From the NCBI GenBank assembly GCA_031272655.1, contig JAISTJ010000015.1:1-19088 (forward strand): a stretch of 19,088 bases of DNA, given 5' to 3'. Source of the DNA: Tannerella sp. GTDB lineage: Bacteria; Bacteroidota; Bacteroidia; Bacteroidales; Tannerellaceae. The notes below the pieces were generated by a model that had not been told where the DNA came from, did not search any database, and worked only from the letters and a program-made list of their open reading frames with translations. Made by a program: the position numbers and the translations under genes. Positions 1 through 6,915 of this stretch are shown here, piece by piece (the stretch's first letter is position 1; the number at the start of each line of letters is the position of its first letter).

Positions 1-1130
1 TGAGGTTTGAGTGGTTCGGATAGCATTAGGTCGGTGGATAGGTATTTTTTGTTGTCGTCGGGGAAGACGGTTGTTACGATGGCGTCGGCGCCGTACTTTT
101 GTTGCAGTTTGATGGCGCCGAGCAGATTGGCGCCTGACGAGATGCCGACCGCCAGACCAAGCGTGCAGGCGAGTTTCTGCGCCATAAGGATAGCATCGCC
201 GTCGGAAACGGCTACAACCTCGTCGAGCGGCTCGGCTTTAAGTATCTCCGGGATGAACTCGTCGGAGATGCCCTGAATACGATGCTTGCCGACCTTGTAA
301 CCTGTTGATAATGTAGGACTTTCGAGCGGCTCAAGGGGATGAATCTTAACGTCTTTGCCATAAGCGGCGCGTAATGCCTTGCCTACGCCTGTTACAGTGC
401 CGCCGGTGCCTACGCCAGCCACGAACGCATCGGGCTGTAAGCCTTTCTTTCGCAACTGGGAGATAATTTCTATACCGGTAGTCTCTTCGTGGGCGCGATA
501 GTTAGCGGGGTTGGAAAATTGACGAGGCAGGAAAACCGAAGCGTTGAGATTGCTTCGTTCCTCGCATTGACGGGCTATGTCGGTGATGAGATTGCTGTGT
601 TCCTCCTTGCAATGATGTGGTACGTCTGTGGTGAGTTCCCCGCAATGAGATGTTAGGTCAGTGGTGAGCGTTTCGCTATGATGTAAGTATTCCACCCTGT
701 GAAACGACGCCGCCATCTCTTCCGCAAGTTGGATACTTCCCAGAAAGCCGCCCTGCTCTTTCGAGATAGAGATTATTTCCGCTCCATAGCACTGTATCAA
801 CATCTTACGTTCACGGCTCATCCAGTCGGGCATGATAATCGAGACCCTGTGCCCAAGCAACCGTCCGAGTGCAGCAAAAGCGATGCCGGTATTTCCGCTT
901 GTGGCTTCCACTATATGATAACCCGGCTTGAGGGCGCCTGTTTGGTACGCCTCCCGCAGGATGTATAGAGCCATACGGTCTTTGATGCTACCGGTCAGGT
1001 TATATTGTTCGCACTTGGCGTAAACAACTCCGTTAACGCCTTTGTATGAGTAACTTACAGCCACCATCGGGGTATTGCCGATAAGGTGGCTCAATGAGTG
1101 AAAAGTTTCGTCCTTGTCTGACATTTTCAT
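1..1130 (-). CDS. cysK: Cysteine synthase (O-acetylserine sulfhydrylase), 3' end cut by window edge
   Basis: PLP-dependent fold-type II enzyme that makes cysteine from O-acetylserine and sulfide in the cytoplasm. The frame is open from ATG 1130 to the window edge (376 codons). A second ATG at 1124 is an equally possible start. Visible motifs: the PLP lysine in [11 protein letters not shown] (K50), the substrate loop TSGNTG (78-82), GTGGT in the second half, and the C-terminal [13 protein letters not shown] stretch. The family is normally about 305-320 residues. This one is longer because about 50 extra residues (roughly 146-198, nt 537-694) interrupt the usual junction between AEEMA and [10 protein letters not shown]. 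The extra residues are a degenerate tandem repeat (see the repeat entry) and keep the frame. The gene has its own promoter in the 65-nt gap after the porin gene. The family call is secure. Whether the enzyme is active with the insert is not known. Confidence 0.93.
   Translation of the reverse strand, partial: MKMSDKDETFHSLSHLIGNTPMVAVSYSYKGVNGVVYAKCEQYNLTGSIKDRMALYILREAYQTGALKPGYHIVEATSGNTGIAFAALGRLLGHRVSIIMPDWMSRERKMLIQCYGAEIISISKEQGGFLGSIQLAEEMAASFHRVEYLHHSETLTTDLTSHCGELTTDVPHHCKEEHSNLITDIARQCEERSNLNASVFLPRQFSNPANYRAHEETTGIEIISQLRKKGLQPDAFVAGVGTGGTVTGVGKALRAAYGKDVKIHPLEPLESPTLSTGYKVGKHRIQGISDEFIPEILKAEPLDEVVAVSDGDAILMAQKLACTLGLAVGISSGANLLGAIKLQQKYGADAIVTTVFPDDNKKYLSTDLMLSEPLKP
537..694 (-). 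repeat. In-frame tandem repeat insertion inside cysteine synthase
   Basis: Read on the minus strand, three to four decaying units of about 33-48 nt follow each other. They translate as [28 protein letters not shown] and [15 protein letters not shown], preceded by a remnant HHSET. The common nucleotide core (plus strand: gagattgcttcgttcctcg, then cattgacgg) matches the interspersed element found at 3486-3520, 13465-13520 and 13755-13833. The insertion is a multiple of three and contains no stop. Confidence 0.8.
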
Positions 1131-1150
1131 TTTATTCTATATTATCACTG

Positions 1151-1182
1151 CAAAATTACAAATCATTTTTCAAACCGCCAAA
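1151..1182 (-). promoter_or_regulatory. Bacteroidota-type promoter for cysteine synthase
   Basis: On the minus strand a -33 TTTG (1182-1179) is followed after exactly 20 nt by a -7 TAATTTTG (1158-1151). The start codon lies 20 nt further down. This fits the consensus TTTG-N19/20-TAnnTTTG of Bacteroides primary sigma promoters. Confidence 0.65.
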
Positions 1183-1195
1183 TTTTATGATTGTT

Positions 1196-3574
1196 TCAAT
1201 TGTTAAAATAGACCGAGATGCCAAGTTTTATCAGCATCGGGTTCAGGGGGTAATGTAGCATTGAGAAATAGTAGGCGGGGGTGAAGAGGAGCGAGCCGAC
1301 ATTGTAACCGGCAATGAAGAAACGCGCCTGCTTGAGGCGGAAGTTGGCGTAGGCGTTGATTAGCGGGTAGTCGCCGACGTTCTTTTCTTCCTGTATTTGA
1401 AACTGTTGCGTTGCCGGCTCGTAATACGGGGCGTGGTAGGCAGTGAAGTAATGCGCATCAACGCCGAGTTGGATGTTGAGCACTTTTGCATAAGTGAAAT
1501 CAAGATAAATGTTTGAATATGCGCATATTTGCGGCAGGGGCAGCACCGACTGTTCGCTGCTCAACTGCCATGCAGCCTCGTTTTCCCATCCGAAAGCCTT
1601 GTATCGGAAATCCTGACGGATGCGTGCAGTGATGACTTGCAGGTTGCTCTCGTACTGTTCGGGCGTGCCTTTTGCACCGAAATAAACATAGTTTTGGATA
1701 CTTTGGACGTTGGCGGATAGACGTGTTTGTGTCTGTTCAAGGTCAATCTCGCCGCCGACAAGTACTTTCTGGCTGTTTTTCAGGCTCTTATCCCACCAGA
1801 AATAGCGCGAATGGTGATGACGCTGGTAAAAAGCCGGAGTGAGATTGCGGATGTAACCGAACGCTCGTATAGACGCCTCTTTGCCCATCAGCGGAAATCG
1901 GGTGCGCAGTTCGCCTTCGAGGTTGAACTCGCCGAGGTCGCTGCCTACAATGCACATCTCGCCGCGAGCCTTGTATGTCAGCAGTTCGCCGCGTTGCTTC
2001 GACAGTTCGCCGCCAAGATATGTCGAAAACTCGTCATAGTTCATCGTCCCGCGCACCGAATCGCCAGGCAGCGTAAAACGGCGTTTTTCAAAGTGCACAA
2101 ACGCCGTTACACCAAATTTCGCCCAGTCCTGAAAGCCCTCACGCAACGACAAACCAATAGTGTTCTTGATGTTCCAAGACTTGGTGTAGTCGTTAAGAGT
2201 AGAGTCCGGCGAACCGTAAAGCACTGAATCATTGCGACTTAGATACGCTTCATCAATTCCATTGAAATAAGAAATAAAACGGCGGGAGAATTTTTCGTAT
2301 TCAAAAGTGTGAATAATGCTCGAAACGGGGACGAAAACAGCGTCAATCTCTTCCTCTTCGGGGGCGGTTGCGTCGGGATTTTCGCCGAAAACGTTGGCAG
2401 GGGGCGTTTGAGCGGTTTCTACCGGTTCGGTAAGTTGCCTGTTGCGTTCACGCGGGTCTCCGCCTCCGCCGAGCGCCTCTTCTTCCTCGCGTTTCTTTTT
2501 CTGTTCTTCGAGTTCCTTTTTCAGTTCTTTCTTTTTGGAAGCTTCCTCGCGCTCACGGTCGGTCATCTCGCGGTAGAAACCGAGGTTGTAGCGATGTGTG
2601 AGGTAAAACTGCCCGCCCTTGTTGCGGTTCCACGTGTTGGTGAAGCGCGTGGGGTACGACTGACGGTCAATAGGGCGTTTGTTGTCGGTAAATTCGTCGG
2701 GGTGCGAAACGTAGCGGTCTTCGGTCAAGCCGCCGTTCTCGGTGTTGAGGTAGTTGTAGTTGCGCATGTACACCATCACTTCGTAGCGGTCGGTGCGGTA
2801 ACTCGCAAACGGCCTGTAATACAGCATTTTATTGGCATTGGAAGTGTATTGCCCGCGCACATAAGTGTAATCCCACTCCAAACCGACATTCAGTTGCTTG
2901 CCGAAATTGGACGTAAGCACGCCGTTGAACATCTCTTCGCGATTCTTTTGCCCCCCTGACCTCAGGTAAGTCAGGCGCGTATATGGGTCTTTGACGTCGT
3001 ACCAGAGGGCATTGGTTGGTTTGGTGATATAACAGTTGAAGCCGTTGGCGAAGATGAAATCGCCGTCTTCTTCACGTTCCGAGAAGATGCGGCTTTGGGC
3101 GGGCGAACCGATATTAGCCAGATAGCCGACGGAAAGCCCGCGACCATCTATCAGCGTGCTGTTGAAGAAGTTAAGGCGTTGCGTATCCATCGGGGCGATA
3201 TAGCGTTCGCCGGTTTTTTCGGTTACACGGAAAGCGGTTACGGGGTTAAGTATCTGTTTTGTAGTGTCTTGCATCATGATGCTGTCAGGTATGCTTCCCG
3301 CCATTTGAGACAGCTTGGGAGTGATGCCTTTGCGCCCTACCCTATTGACGGTGGTATCGGTTTCTATGATGCTGTCGGTCTGAATTATGCTGTTGGGGAT
3401 AACATTCAGAGTATCAGGGATTTGCGCCGACAAAGAAAAGGTAAAAAGTAATAACATCGAAATAACCTTAACAAGGCTTGGGAACGATGAGATTGCTTCA
3501 CTGCGTTCACAATGACGGGCGCCGGAAACCTCAGACAGTTTTGGCATAAGTTCAAAACAGGATAAACCATTCAC
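1196..3574 (-). CDS. Putative outer-membrane porin (Bacteroidota Porin_10-like)
   Basis: Predicted outer-membrane beta-barrel of 792 residues as called. A hydrophobic secretion segment ends in LLLFTFSLSAQ at residue 51. The rest is rich in alternating aromatic strands (for example YEVMVYMRNYNYL, FFIAGYNVGSLLF) and ends in ISVYFNN, as expected for a barrel. The general pattern matches the Bacteroidota family annotated as putative porin. Residues about 338-412 form a very charged insert (poly-Lys/Glu, then a Gly/Pro/Glu linker), probably a periplasmic or surface loop. The start is uncertain: GTG 3574 overlaps the stop of the upstream oxidoreductase gene (GTGA), which suggests translational coupling. 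The resulting first 39 residues include a repeat-derived stretch (RHCERSEAISS) and would be an unusual signal peptide. ATG 3457 gives a signal peptide without basic residues. The transported substrate is unknown. Confidence 0.75.
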   Translation of the reverse strand: MNGLSCFELMPKLSEVSGARHCERSEAISSFPSLVKVISMLLLFTFSLSAQIPDTLNVIPNSIIQTDSIIETDTTVNRVGRKGITPKLSQMAGSIPDSIMMQDTTKQILNPVTAFRVTEKTGERYIAPMDTQRLNFFNSTLIDGRGLSVGYLANIGSPAQSRIFSEREEDGDFIFANGFNCYITKPTNALWYDVKDPYTRLTYLRSGGQKNREEMFNGVLTSNFGKQLNVGLEWDYTYVRGQYTSNANKMLYYRPFASYRTDRYEVMVYMRNYNYLNTENGGLTEDRYVSHPDEFTDNKRPIDRQSYPTRFTNTWNRNKGGQFYLTHRYNLGFYREMTDREREEASKKKELKKELEEQKKKREEEEALGGGGDPRERNRQLTEPVETAQTPPANVFGENPDATAPEEEEIDAVFVPVSSIIHTFEYEKFSRRFISYFNGIDEAYLSRNDSVLYGSPDSTLNDYTKSWNIKNTIGLSLREGFQDWAKFGVTAFVHFEKRRFTLPGDSVRGTMNYDEFSTYLGGELSKQRGELLTYKARGEMCIVGSDLGEFNLEGELRTRFPLMGKEASIRAFGYIRNLTPAFYQRHHHSRYFWWDKSLKNSQKVLVGGEIDLEQTQTRLSANVQSIQNYVYFGAKGTPEQYESNLQVITARIRQDFRYKAFGWENEAAWQLSSEQSVLPLPQICAYSNIYLDFTYAKVLNIQLGVDAHYFTAYHAPYYEPATQQFQIQEEKNVGDYPLINAYANFRLKQARFFIAGYNVGSLLFTPAYYFSMLHYPLNPMLIKLGISVYFNN
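3462..3520 (-). repeat. Interspersed repeats at the 5' end of the porin gene
   Basis: Positions 3486-3520 carry one copy of the element also seen in cysteine synthase and after the DJ-1 gene (gattgcttcactgcgttcac, then aatgacg). It is read through as GARHCERSEAISS. Immediately downstream in the gene, 3464-3476 (aaccttaacaagg) matches the palindromic element in the fucosidase gene (10882-10914) and encodes LVKV. Both lie before the secretion segment and probably displaced the original start region. Confidence 0.7.
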
Positions 3575-4119
3575 AACTCCACCCTTTGGATAATTTCTAT
3601 CCCTTTGCGGATAGCTTCCTCGTTGGCCGGAAGCGTAGAGTAATGCCGTTCCGGCAGGGTCTTCTTCAGACCTTTCATCACGTTTTCAAGCGTTACCAAA
3701 GGCACGATTTTCAGCAGCCCGCCGAGCACGAGCATGTTGAAAGTCTTCTGCATATCAAGCGCATTAGCCGTATCCATAGCGTTAATGCGGTAAATATCAA
3801 TATCTTTGCGTGTCAGCGGCTTCTGGATGCCATAGTCGTCATAAATCAGGATGCCGCCTTTCTTCACCTTGCTTTCAAACTTGTCCATAGAAGGCTGGTT
3901 GAGGATGATAGCGATGTCGTACTCGTTCAGGACGGGCGAACTGATGCGTTCGTCGCTGATGATGACGGTAACGTTTGCCGTTCCGCCGCGCTGTTCGGGT
4001 CCGTACGACGGCATCCAACTGACTTCCTTGCCTTCCATCAGCCCCGAATATGCCAGTATCTTTCCCATCGAAAGCACCCCTTGACCGCCAAATCCCGCAA
4101 TAATTATTTCGTATGTCAT
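3571..4119 (-). CDS. 2-oxoacid:ferredoxin oxidoreductase, gamma subunit
   Basis: A 182-residue cytoplasmic protein of the gamma domain of the pyruvate/2-oxoglutarate ferredoxin oxidoreductase family. These enzymes oxidatively decarboxylate 2-oxoacids to acyl-CoA and reduce ferredoxin in anaerobes. Visible family motifs are GFGGQGVLSMGK near the N-terminus and SYGPEQRGGTANV at 38-50. Length is normal for a free gamma subunit. The frame is open further upstream to 4416, but that part overlaps the divergent transporter gene, and MTYEIIIAG at 4119 is the natural start. No alpha or beta (TPP-binding) subunit lies beside it. The next gene upstream is divergent and the next downstream is a porin, so the partners must be encoded elsewhere. 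The substrate (2-oxoglutarate, branched-chain or other) cannot be told from this subunit alone. Confidence 0.88.
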   Translation of the reverse strand: MTYEIIIAGFGGQGVLSMGKILAYSGLMEGKEVSWMPSYGPEQRGGTANVTVIISDERISSPVLNEYDIAIILNQPSMDKFESKVKKGGILIYDDYGIQKPLTRKDIDIYRINAMDTANALDMQKTFNMLVLGGLLKIVPLVTLENVMKGLKKTLPERHYSTLPANEEAIRKGIEIIQRVEL

Positions 4120-4155
4120 ATATATTAATGTATATAGTTTGATTGTTTGAGGGTA

Positions 4156-4163
4156 CAAAATTA
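4156..4163 (-). promoter_or_regulatory. Candidate -7 element for the oxidoreductase gamma gene
   Basis: Minus-strand TAATTTTG (4163-4156), 36 nt upstream of the start at 4119. No clear TTTG at the expected -33 distance, so this is a half-site call. Confidence 0.4.
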
Positions 4164-4172
4164 ATTGAAATT

Positions 4173-4204
4173 TTTGAATAAATGAAATATTTTTCGTTAC
4201 TTTG
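4173..4204 (+). promoter_or_regulatory. Promoter of the sugar transporter
   Basis: -33 TTTG (4173-4176), 20-nt spacer, then TTACTTTG (4197-4204), which is one base off TAnnTTTG. It overlaps the divergent promoter region of the oxidoreductase gene. Confidence 0.5.
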
Positions 4205-4245
4205 CGTTCGCGAAACTGACAAAACATAACATTAAATAATTGATT

Positions 4246-5694
4246 ATGACCAAACAAAGAGATTACAACCTTGCTTATATTGTAAGCATTACGCTTGTCG
4301 CCACACTTGGCGGTTTGCTTTTCGGCTACGACACAGCCGTAATTTCGGGCGCAGAGAAAGGACTTGAAGGTTTCTTTCTGAAAGCGACTGATTTCCAGTA
4401 TGATAAAATCCTTCACGGGATAACTTCTTCGAGTGCATTGATCGGATGCGTCATCGGAGGCTTTATTTCGGGTTTCTTCGCTATGCGCTTCGGAAGGCGC
4501 GACTCGCTGCGTTTTGCATCGGTGCTGTTTTTCCTGTCGGCGCTCGGCTCTTGGAATCCGGAATTTTTGTTTTTCAAATACGGCGAGCCGACATGGAACC
4601 TGTGGATCACGTTCAACCTGTACCGCGTGCTTGGCGGCATCGGTGTCGGTCTGGCTTCGGCTATCGTGCCGATGTATATTGCCGAGATTGCGCCCTCGAA
4701 CATACGCGGAACGTTAGTTTCATGCAACCAGTTCGCTATAATCTTCGGTATGTTGGTAGTCTATTTCGTTAATTACCTGATACTTGGCGGACATCAAAAC
4801 CCGATAATTGACAAGAGCGCCGAAGGCGTTTTGAGCGTCAATCCTGCGTCAGACCCGTGGACTATCGCGACCGGATGGCGATTGATGTTTGTTTCGGAGG
4901 CTTATGTGGCAGCGGTGTTCGGCATCCTGTTGTTTTTCGTGCCGCGTACACCGCGTTATTTAGCGCTTATCGGCCAGAATGACAAGGCTTTGAGTATTTT
5001 GACTAAAGTCAACGGCGCATCCCGTGCGAAAGATATCCTCGCCGATATTCGCGAAACGCTGACCGAAAAGACCGAGCGGCTCTTTGCTTACGGCGCTTTG
5101 GTTGTAGTCATCGGCATATTGCTGTCCGTTTTCCAACAGGCAATCGGCATCAACGCCGTGCTTTATTACGCCCCGAGAATATTTGAAAGCGCGGGCGCAG
5201 AGGGCGGCGGCATGATGCAGACAGTGATTATGGGCGTCGTGAACATTATTTTCACCGTTGTAGCGATTGTTACGGTGGACAAGTTCGGACGCAAGCCGCT
5301 GTTGATAATCGGCTCCATTGGCATGGCTGTGGGCGCATTTGCGGTTGCGTTGTGCGACAGCTTCGGGCTTAAAGGCATAGTTCCTGTGCTATCGGTCATC
5401 GTTTACGCGGCTTTCTTCATGATGTCATGGGGGCCAATCTGCTGGGTGCTGATTTCGGAAATTTTCCCGAACACTATCCGCGGAAAGGCTGTAGCGATAG
5501 CTGTGGCTGCGCAATGGATTTTCAATTACATCGTATCTTCCACATTCCCAGCGCTTTACGACTTCAGCCCTATGGTAGCATACGGCATTTATGGCGTGAT
5601 GTGTATCCTTGCAGCGCTCTTCGTTTGGAGACTTGTCCCTGAAACAAAGGGCAAAACGCTCGAAGACATGACGCGCTTATGGAGGAAAAAATAA
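4246..5694 (+). CDS. xylE: Sugar/H+ symporter, XylE-like (MFS sugar porter family)
   Basis: Inner-membrane 12-helix transporter of 482 residues that probably imports D-xylose or a related sugar with a proton. Sugar-porter signatures are present in order: GGLLFGYDTAVISG (22-35), FGRRDSL (82-88), GGIGVGLAS (130-138), NIRG (152-155), VDKFGRKP (344-351), NTIRGKA (409-415) and VPETKGKTLE (464-473). By my alignment from memory with E. coli XylE, the sugar-binding residues are all kept: Q162, Q297-Q298, N303, W395 and Q423-W424. This supports xylose, but close homologues carry glucose or galactose. ATG 4246 is preferred over a TTG two codons upstream. No xylose isomerase or kinase gene is in the window. 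The gene stands alone between a divergent gene and an independent rubrerythrin promoter. Confidence 0.88.
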   Translation: MTKQRDYNLAYIVSITLVATLGGLLFGYDTAVISGAEKGLEGFFLKATDFQYDKILHGITSSSALIGCVIGGFISGFFAMRFGRRDSLRFASVLFFLSALGSWNPEFLFFKYGEPTWNLWITFNLYRVLGGIGVGLASAIVPMYIAEIAPSNIRGTLVSCNQFAIIFGMLVVYFVNYLILGGHQNPIIDKSAEGVLSVNPASDPWTIATGWRLMFVSEAYVAAVFGILLFFVPRTPRYLALIGQNDKALSILTKVNGASRAKDILADIRETLTEKTERLFAYGALVVVIGILLSVFQQAIGINAVLYYAPRIFESAGAEGGGMMQTVIMGVVNIIFTVVAIVTVDKFGRKPLLIIGSIGMAVGAFAVALCDSFGLKGIVPVLSVIVYAAFFMMSWGPICWVLISEIFPNTIRGKAVAIAVAAQWIFNYIVSSTFPALYDFSPMVAYGIYGVMCILAALFVWRLVPETKGKTLEDMTRLWRKK

Positions 5695-5710
5695 CTTTCC
5701 GGGGAAAATA

Positions 5711-5742
5711 TTTGGAAGTTTGAAATAAAATTTGTAATTTTG
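5711..5742 (+). promoter_or_regulatory. Rubrerythrin promoter
   Basis: A perfect Bacteroidota-type match: TTTG (5711-5714), 20 nt, TAATTTTG (5735-5742). It starts 16 nt after the stop codon of the transporter, so rubrerythrin is transcribed separately. Confidence 0.75.
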
Positions 5743-5749
5743 CACCCGA

Positions 5750-5768
5750 TAACGATTTGTATTCGTTA
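5750..5768 (+). promoter_or_regulatory. Inverted repeat in the rubrerythrin 5' leader, candidate operator
   Basis: TAACGA (5750-5755), 7-nt spacer, TCGTTA (5763-5768), placed just at or after the expected transcription start. The position fits a repressor site, for example for a peroxide-responsive regulator. The regulator is not identified and the 6-bp arms could be chance. Confidence 0.3.
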
Positions 5769-5805
5769 CAAAATAGTATTATTTACAAATTAAAATTTTA
5801 AGAAA

Positions 5806-6357
5806 ATGAAAAAGAAGTGGATTTGTACCGTGTGCGGATACGTACACGAAGGGGACGAGGCTCCCGAAAAATGTCCCCAGTGCGGACAACCGAAAGAGAA
5901 GTTTAAAGAAGTTGTTGAAGGCGGCAGTCTCCAGTTTGCCGATGAACACGTGATTGGCGTAGCCAAAGGTGTTGATAAGGAGATCTGGGACGGTTTGCAG
6001 GCGCATTTCATGGGTGAAGCTACCGAGGTTGGAATGTACATTGCCATGAGCCGTCAGGCAGACCGTGAGGGTTACCCGGAAATAGCGGAGGCGTTCAAGC
6101 GTTACGCTTACGAGGAGGCAGACCATTGCGCCCGTTTTGCCGAGTTGCTCGGCGAGATAGTCTGGGACACCAAGACCAATGTCTATAAGCGTATGCTTGC
6201 CGAGCAGGGCGCTTGCGCCGACAAGAAGCGCATAGCAACGCTCGCCAAACAGCAAAATCTTGACGCCATCCATGACACTGTTCATGAAATGTGCAAAGAT
6301 GAAGCGCGTCACGGAAAAGGCTTTGAAGGACTTTATAACCGCTATTTCAAGAAATAA
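5806..6357 (+). CDS. rbr: Rubrerythrin with N-terminal rubredoxin domain (reverse rubrerythrin)
   Basis: Cytoplasmic non-haem di-iron peroxidase that reduces H2O2 with electrons passed through its own rubredoxin centre, an oxidative-stress defence typical of anaerobes. The order of domains is reversed compared with classical rubrerythrin. A rubredoxin-type Fe(Cys)4 site comes first (C7-x2-C10 and C23-x2-C26, 12 residues apart), then a ferritin-like four-helix domain. Visible di-iron ligand motifs are GEATE (E71, E74), EEADH (E103/E104, H107) and CKDEARH (E166, H169). The 183-residue length fits the family. ATG 5806 has no Shine-Dalgarno but follows an A/T-rich leader usual in this phylum. It is transcribed alone: own promoter upstream and a strong hairpin terminator downstream. 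Confidence 0.93.
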   Translation: MKKKWICTVCGYVHEGDEAPEKCPQCGQPKEKFKEVVEGGSLQFADEHVIGVAKGVDKEIWDGLQAHFMGEATEVGMYIAMSRQADREGYPEIAEAFKRYAYEEADHCARFAELLGEIVWDTKTNVYKRMLAEQGACADKKRIATLAKQQNLDAIHDTVHEMCKDEARHGKGFEGLYNRYFKK

Positions 6358-6408
6358 ACATGATTAGCCGACTTACTAAGCCGACAATATTTTCATTTTG
6401 TTTATTTG

Positions 6409-6450
6409 ATAACGCAGACAACATTTTTCTGTTGTCTGCGTTATTTGTTT
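6409..6450 (+). terminator. Intrinsic terminator after rubrerythrin
   Basis: Perfect 15-bp stem: ATAACGCAGACAACA (6409-6423) pairs with 6430-6444 around a 6-nt loop, followed by a T-rich stretch (ttgttt). Confidence 0.8.
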
Positions 6451-6517
6451 AAATTCAGCAAGTTACGCATGTCAACAAAATCAAATATATGTTAAATTTT
6501 ATATTAACAGTTATTTT

Positions 6518-6531
6518 TTGACTTAAATCAA
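6518..6531 (+). promoter_or_regulatory. FNR/CRP-like box upstream of a candidate small RNA
   Basis: TTGAC-TTAA-ATCAA differs by one base from the FNR consensus TTGAT-N4-ATCAA. It directly abuts the -33 TTTG (6532-6535) of the next promoter, a position usual for an activator. The regulator is not in the window. Confidence 0.35.
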
Positions 6532-6561
6532 TTTGAATTGTGTCAAAATGTCGTACTTTTG
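6532..6561 (+). promoter_or_regulatory. Promoter of candidate small RNA
   Basis: TTTG (6532-6535), 18-nt spacer, TACTTTTG (6554-6561). The next annotated gene starts more than 350 nt downstream, so the transcript begins with a long untranslated stretch. Confidence 0.55.
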
Positions 6562-6566
6562 CAGTC

Positions 6567-6815
6567 CGAAAGAATAAAAATAGAATGATTCGGTAATAAA
6601 AAGTAAATGTCAAAAGTGACTCATAACTGGTTTAAATAGAATTAAATGCGTGGTCGGGAATAATCCTACACTCTCATACACACAGTCAATATGCAACCGA
6701 CCACGACACGCTCGCGCAGGATATTATTAACATTTGATAAACCAACTGTATATCCTGAAAAAAACTGCCGCTGTGAAGCGTCAGCTATCGCGGGTGTATT
6801 TTTTACCGCTTTTTC
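6567..6815 (+). ncRNA. Candidate structured RNA between rubrerythrin and the HTH regulator
   Basis: About 250 nt with several mutually compatible stems. CGTGGTCGG (6649-6657) pairs with CCGACCACG (6697-6705). Outside it, TTAAATG (6642-6648) pairs with CATTTGA (6731-6737) and GGTTTA (6629-6634) with TAAACC (6738-6743). The loop segment AATAATCCT (6659-6667) can pair with 6718-6728, which would make a pseudoknot. CAGGATAT (6717-6724) can alternatively pair with ATATCCTG (6750-6757). A hairpin with a GTGA tetraloop follows at 6765-6784, and a weak hairpin with a T run (6790-6814) could terminate it. It could be a free small RNA, a long leader of the downstream regulator, or antisense to a minus-strand transcript. 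No known RNA family was recognised. Confidence 0.4.
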
Positions 6816-6821
6816 AATCAT
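6666..6821 (-). CDS. Possible small protein, 51 residues, doubtful
   Basis: An ATG at 6821 opens a 51-codon frame to TAG 6666. The product begins MIEKAVKNTPAIADAS and ends VVVGCILTVCMRV. A minus-strand TAATTTTG (6838-6831) sits only 10 nt upstream, so a transcript would be almost leaderless. The frame lies wholly inside the stem-rich candidate RNA on the other strand, and no family is recognised. Real small gene, antisense RNA or chance are all possible. Confidence 0.2.
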   Translation of the reverse strand: MIEKAVKNTPAIADASQRQFFSGYTVGLSNVNNILRERVVVGCILTVCMRV

Positions 6822-6880
6822 AATACGGCGCAAAATTAAAAAGAAATCGGAAAAAAAATAATTTCTTGTAATTTTTTTTA

Positions 6881-6888
6881 TAAATTTG
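6881..6888 (+). promoter_or_regulatory. Candidate -7 element for the HTH regulator
   Basis: TAAATTTG, 27 nt upstream of ATG 6916, in a very A/T-rich stretch. No TTTG at the standard -33 distance. Confidence 0.4.
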
Positions 6889-6915
6889 CAGCGAAATTTA
6901 TAGGAATTGTTAGAT

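Noticed and set aside
537..694. Tandem repeats resembling a short CRISPR array
   Set aside because: The units vary in length and sequence, keep an open frame within cysteine synthase, lack unique spacers of uniform size, and no cas gene is near.
2309..2959. Open frame of 216 codons on the plus strand
   Set aside because: Antisense to the charged insert of the porin. The Phe/Leu-rich product is just the complement of Lys/Glu codons.
4120..4416. N-terminal extension of the oxidoreductase gamma subunit
   Set aside because: The extra 99 codons overlap the promoter and start of the transporter gene and do not resemble the family. MTYEIIIAG is the natural beginning.
6458..6472. 12-base match AGCAAGTTACGC shared with the structured RNA near 13997
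   Set aside because: In 19 kb several 12-base matches are expected by chance, and the surrounding sequence does not align.
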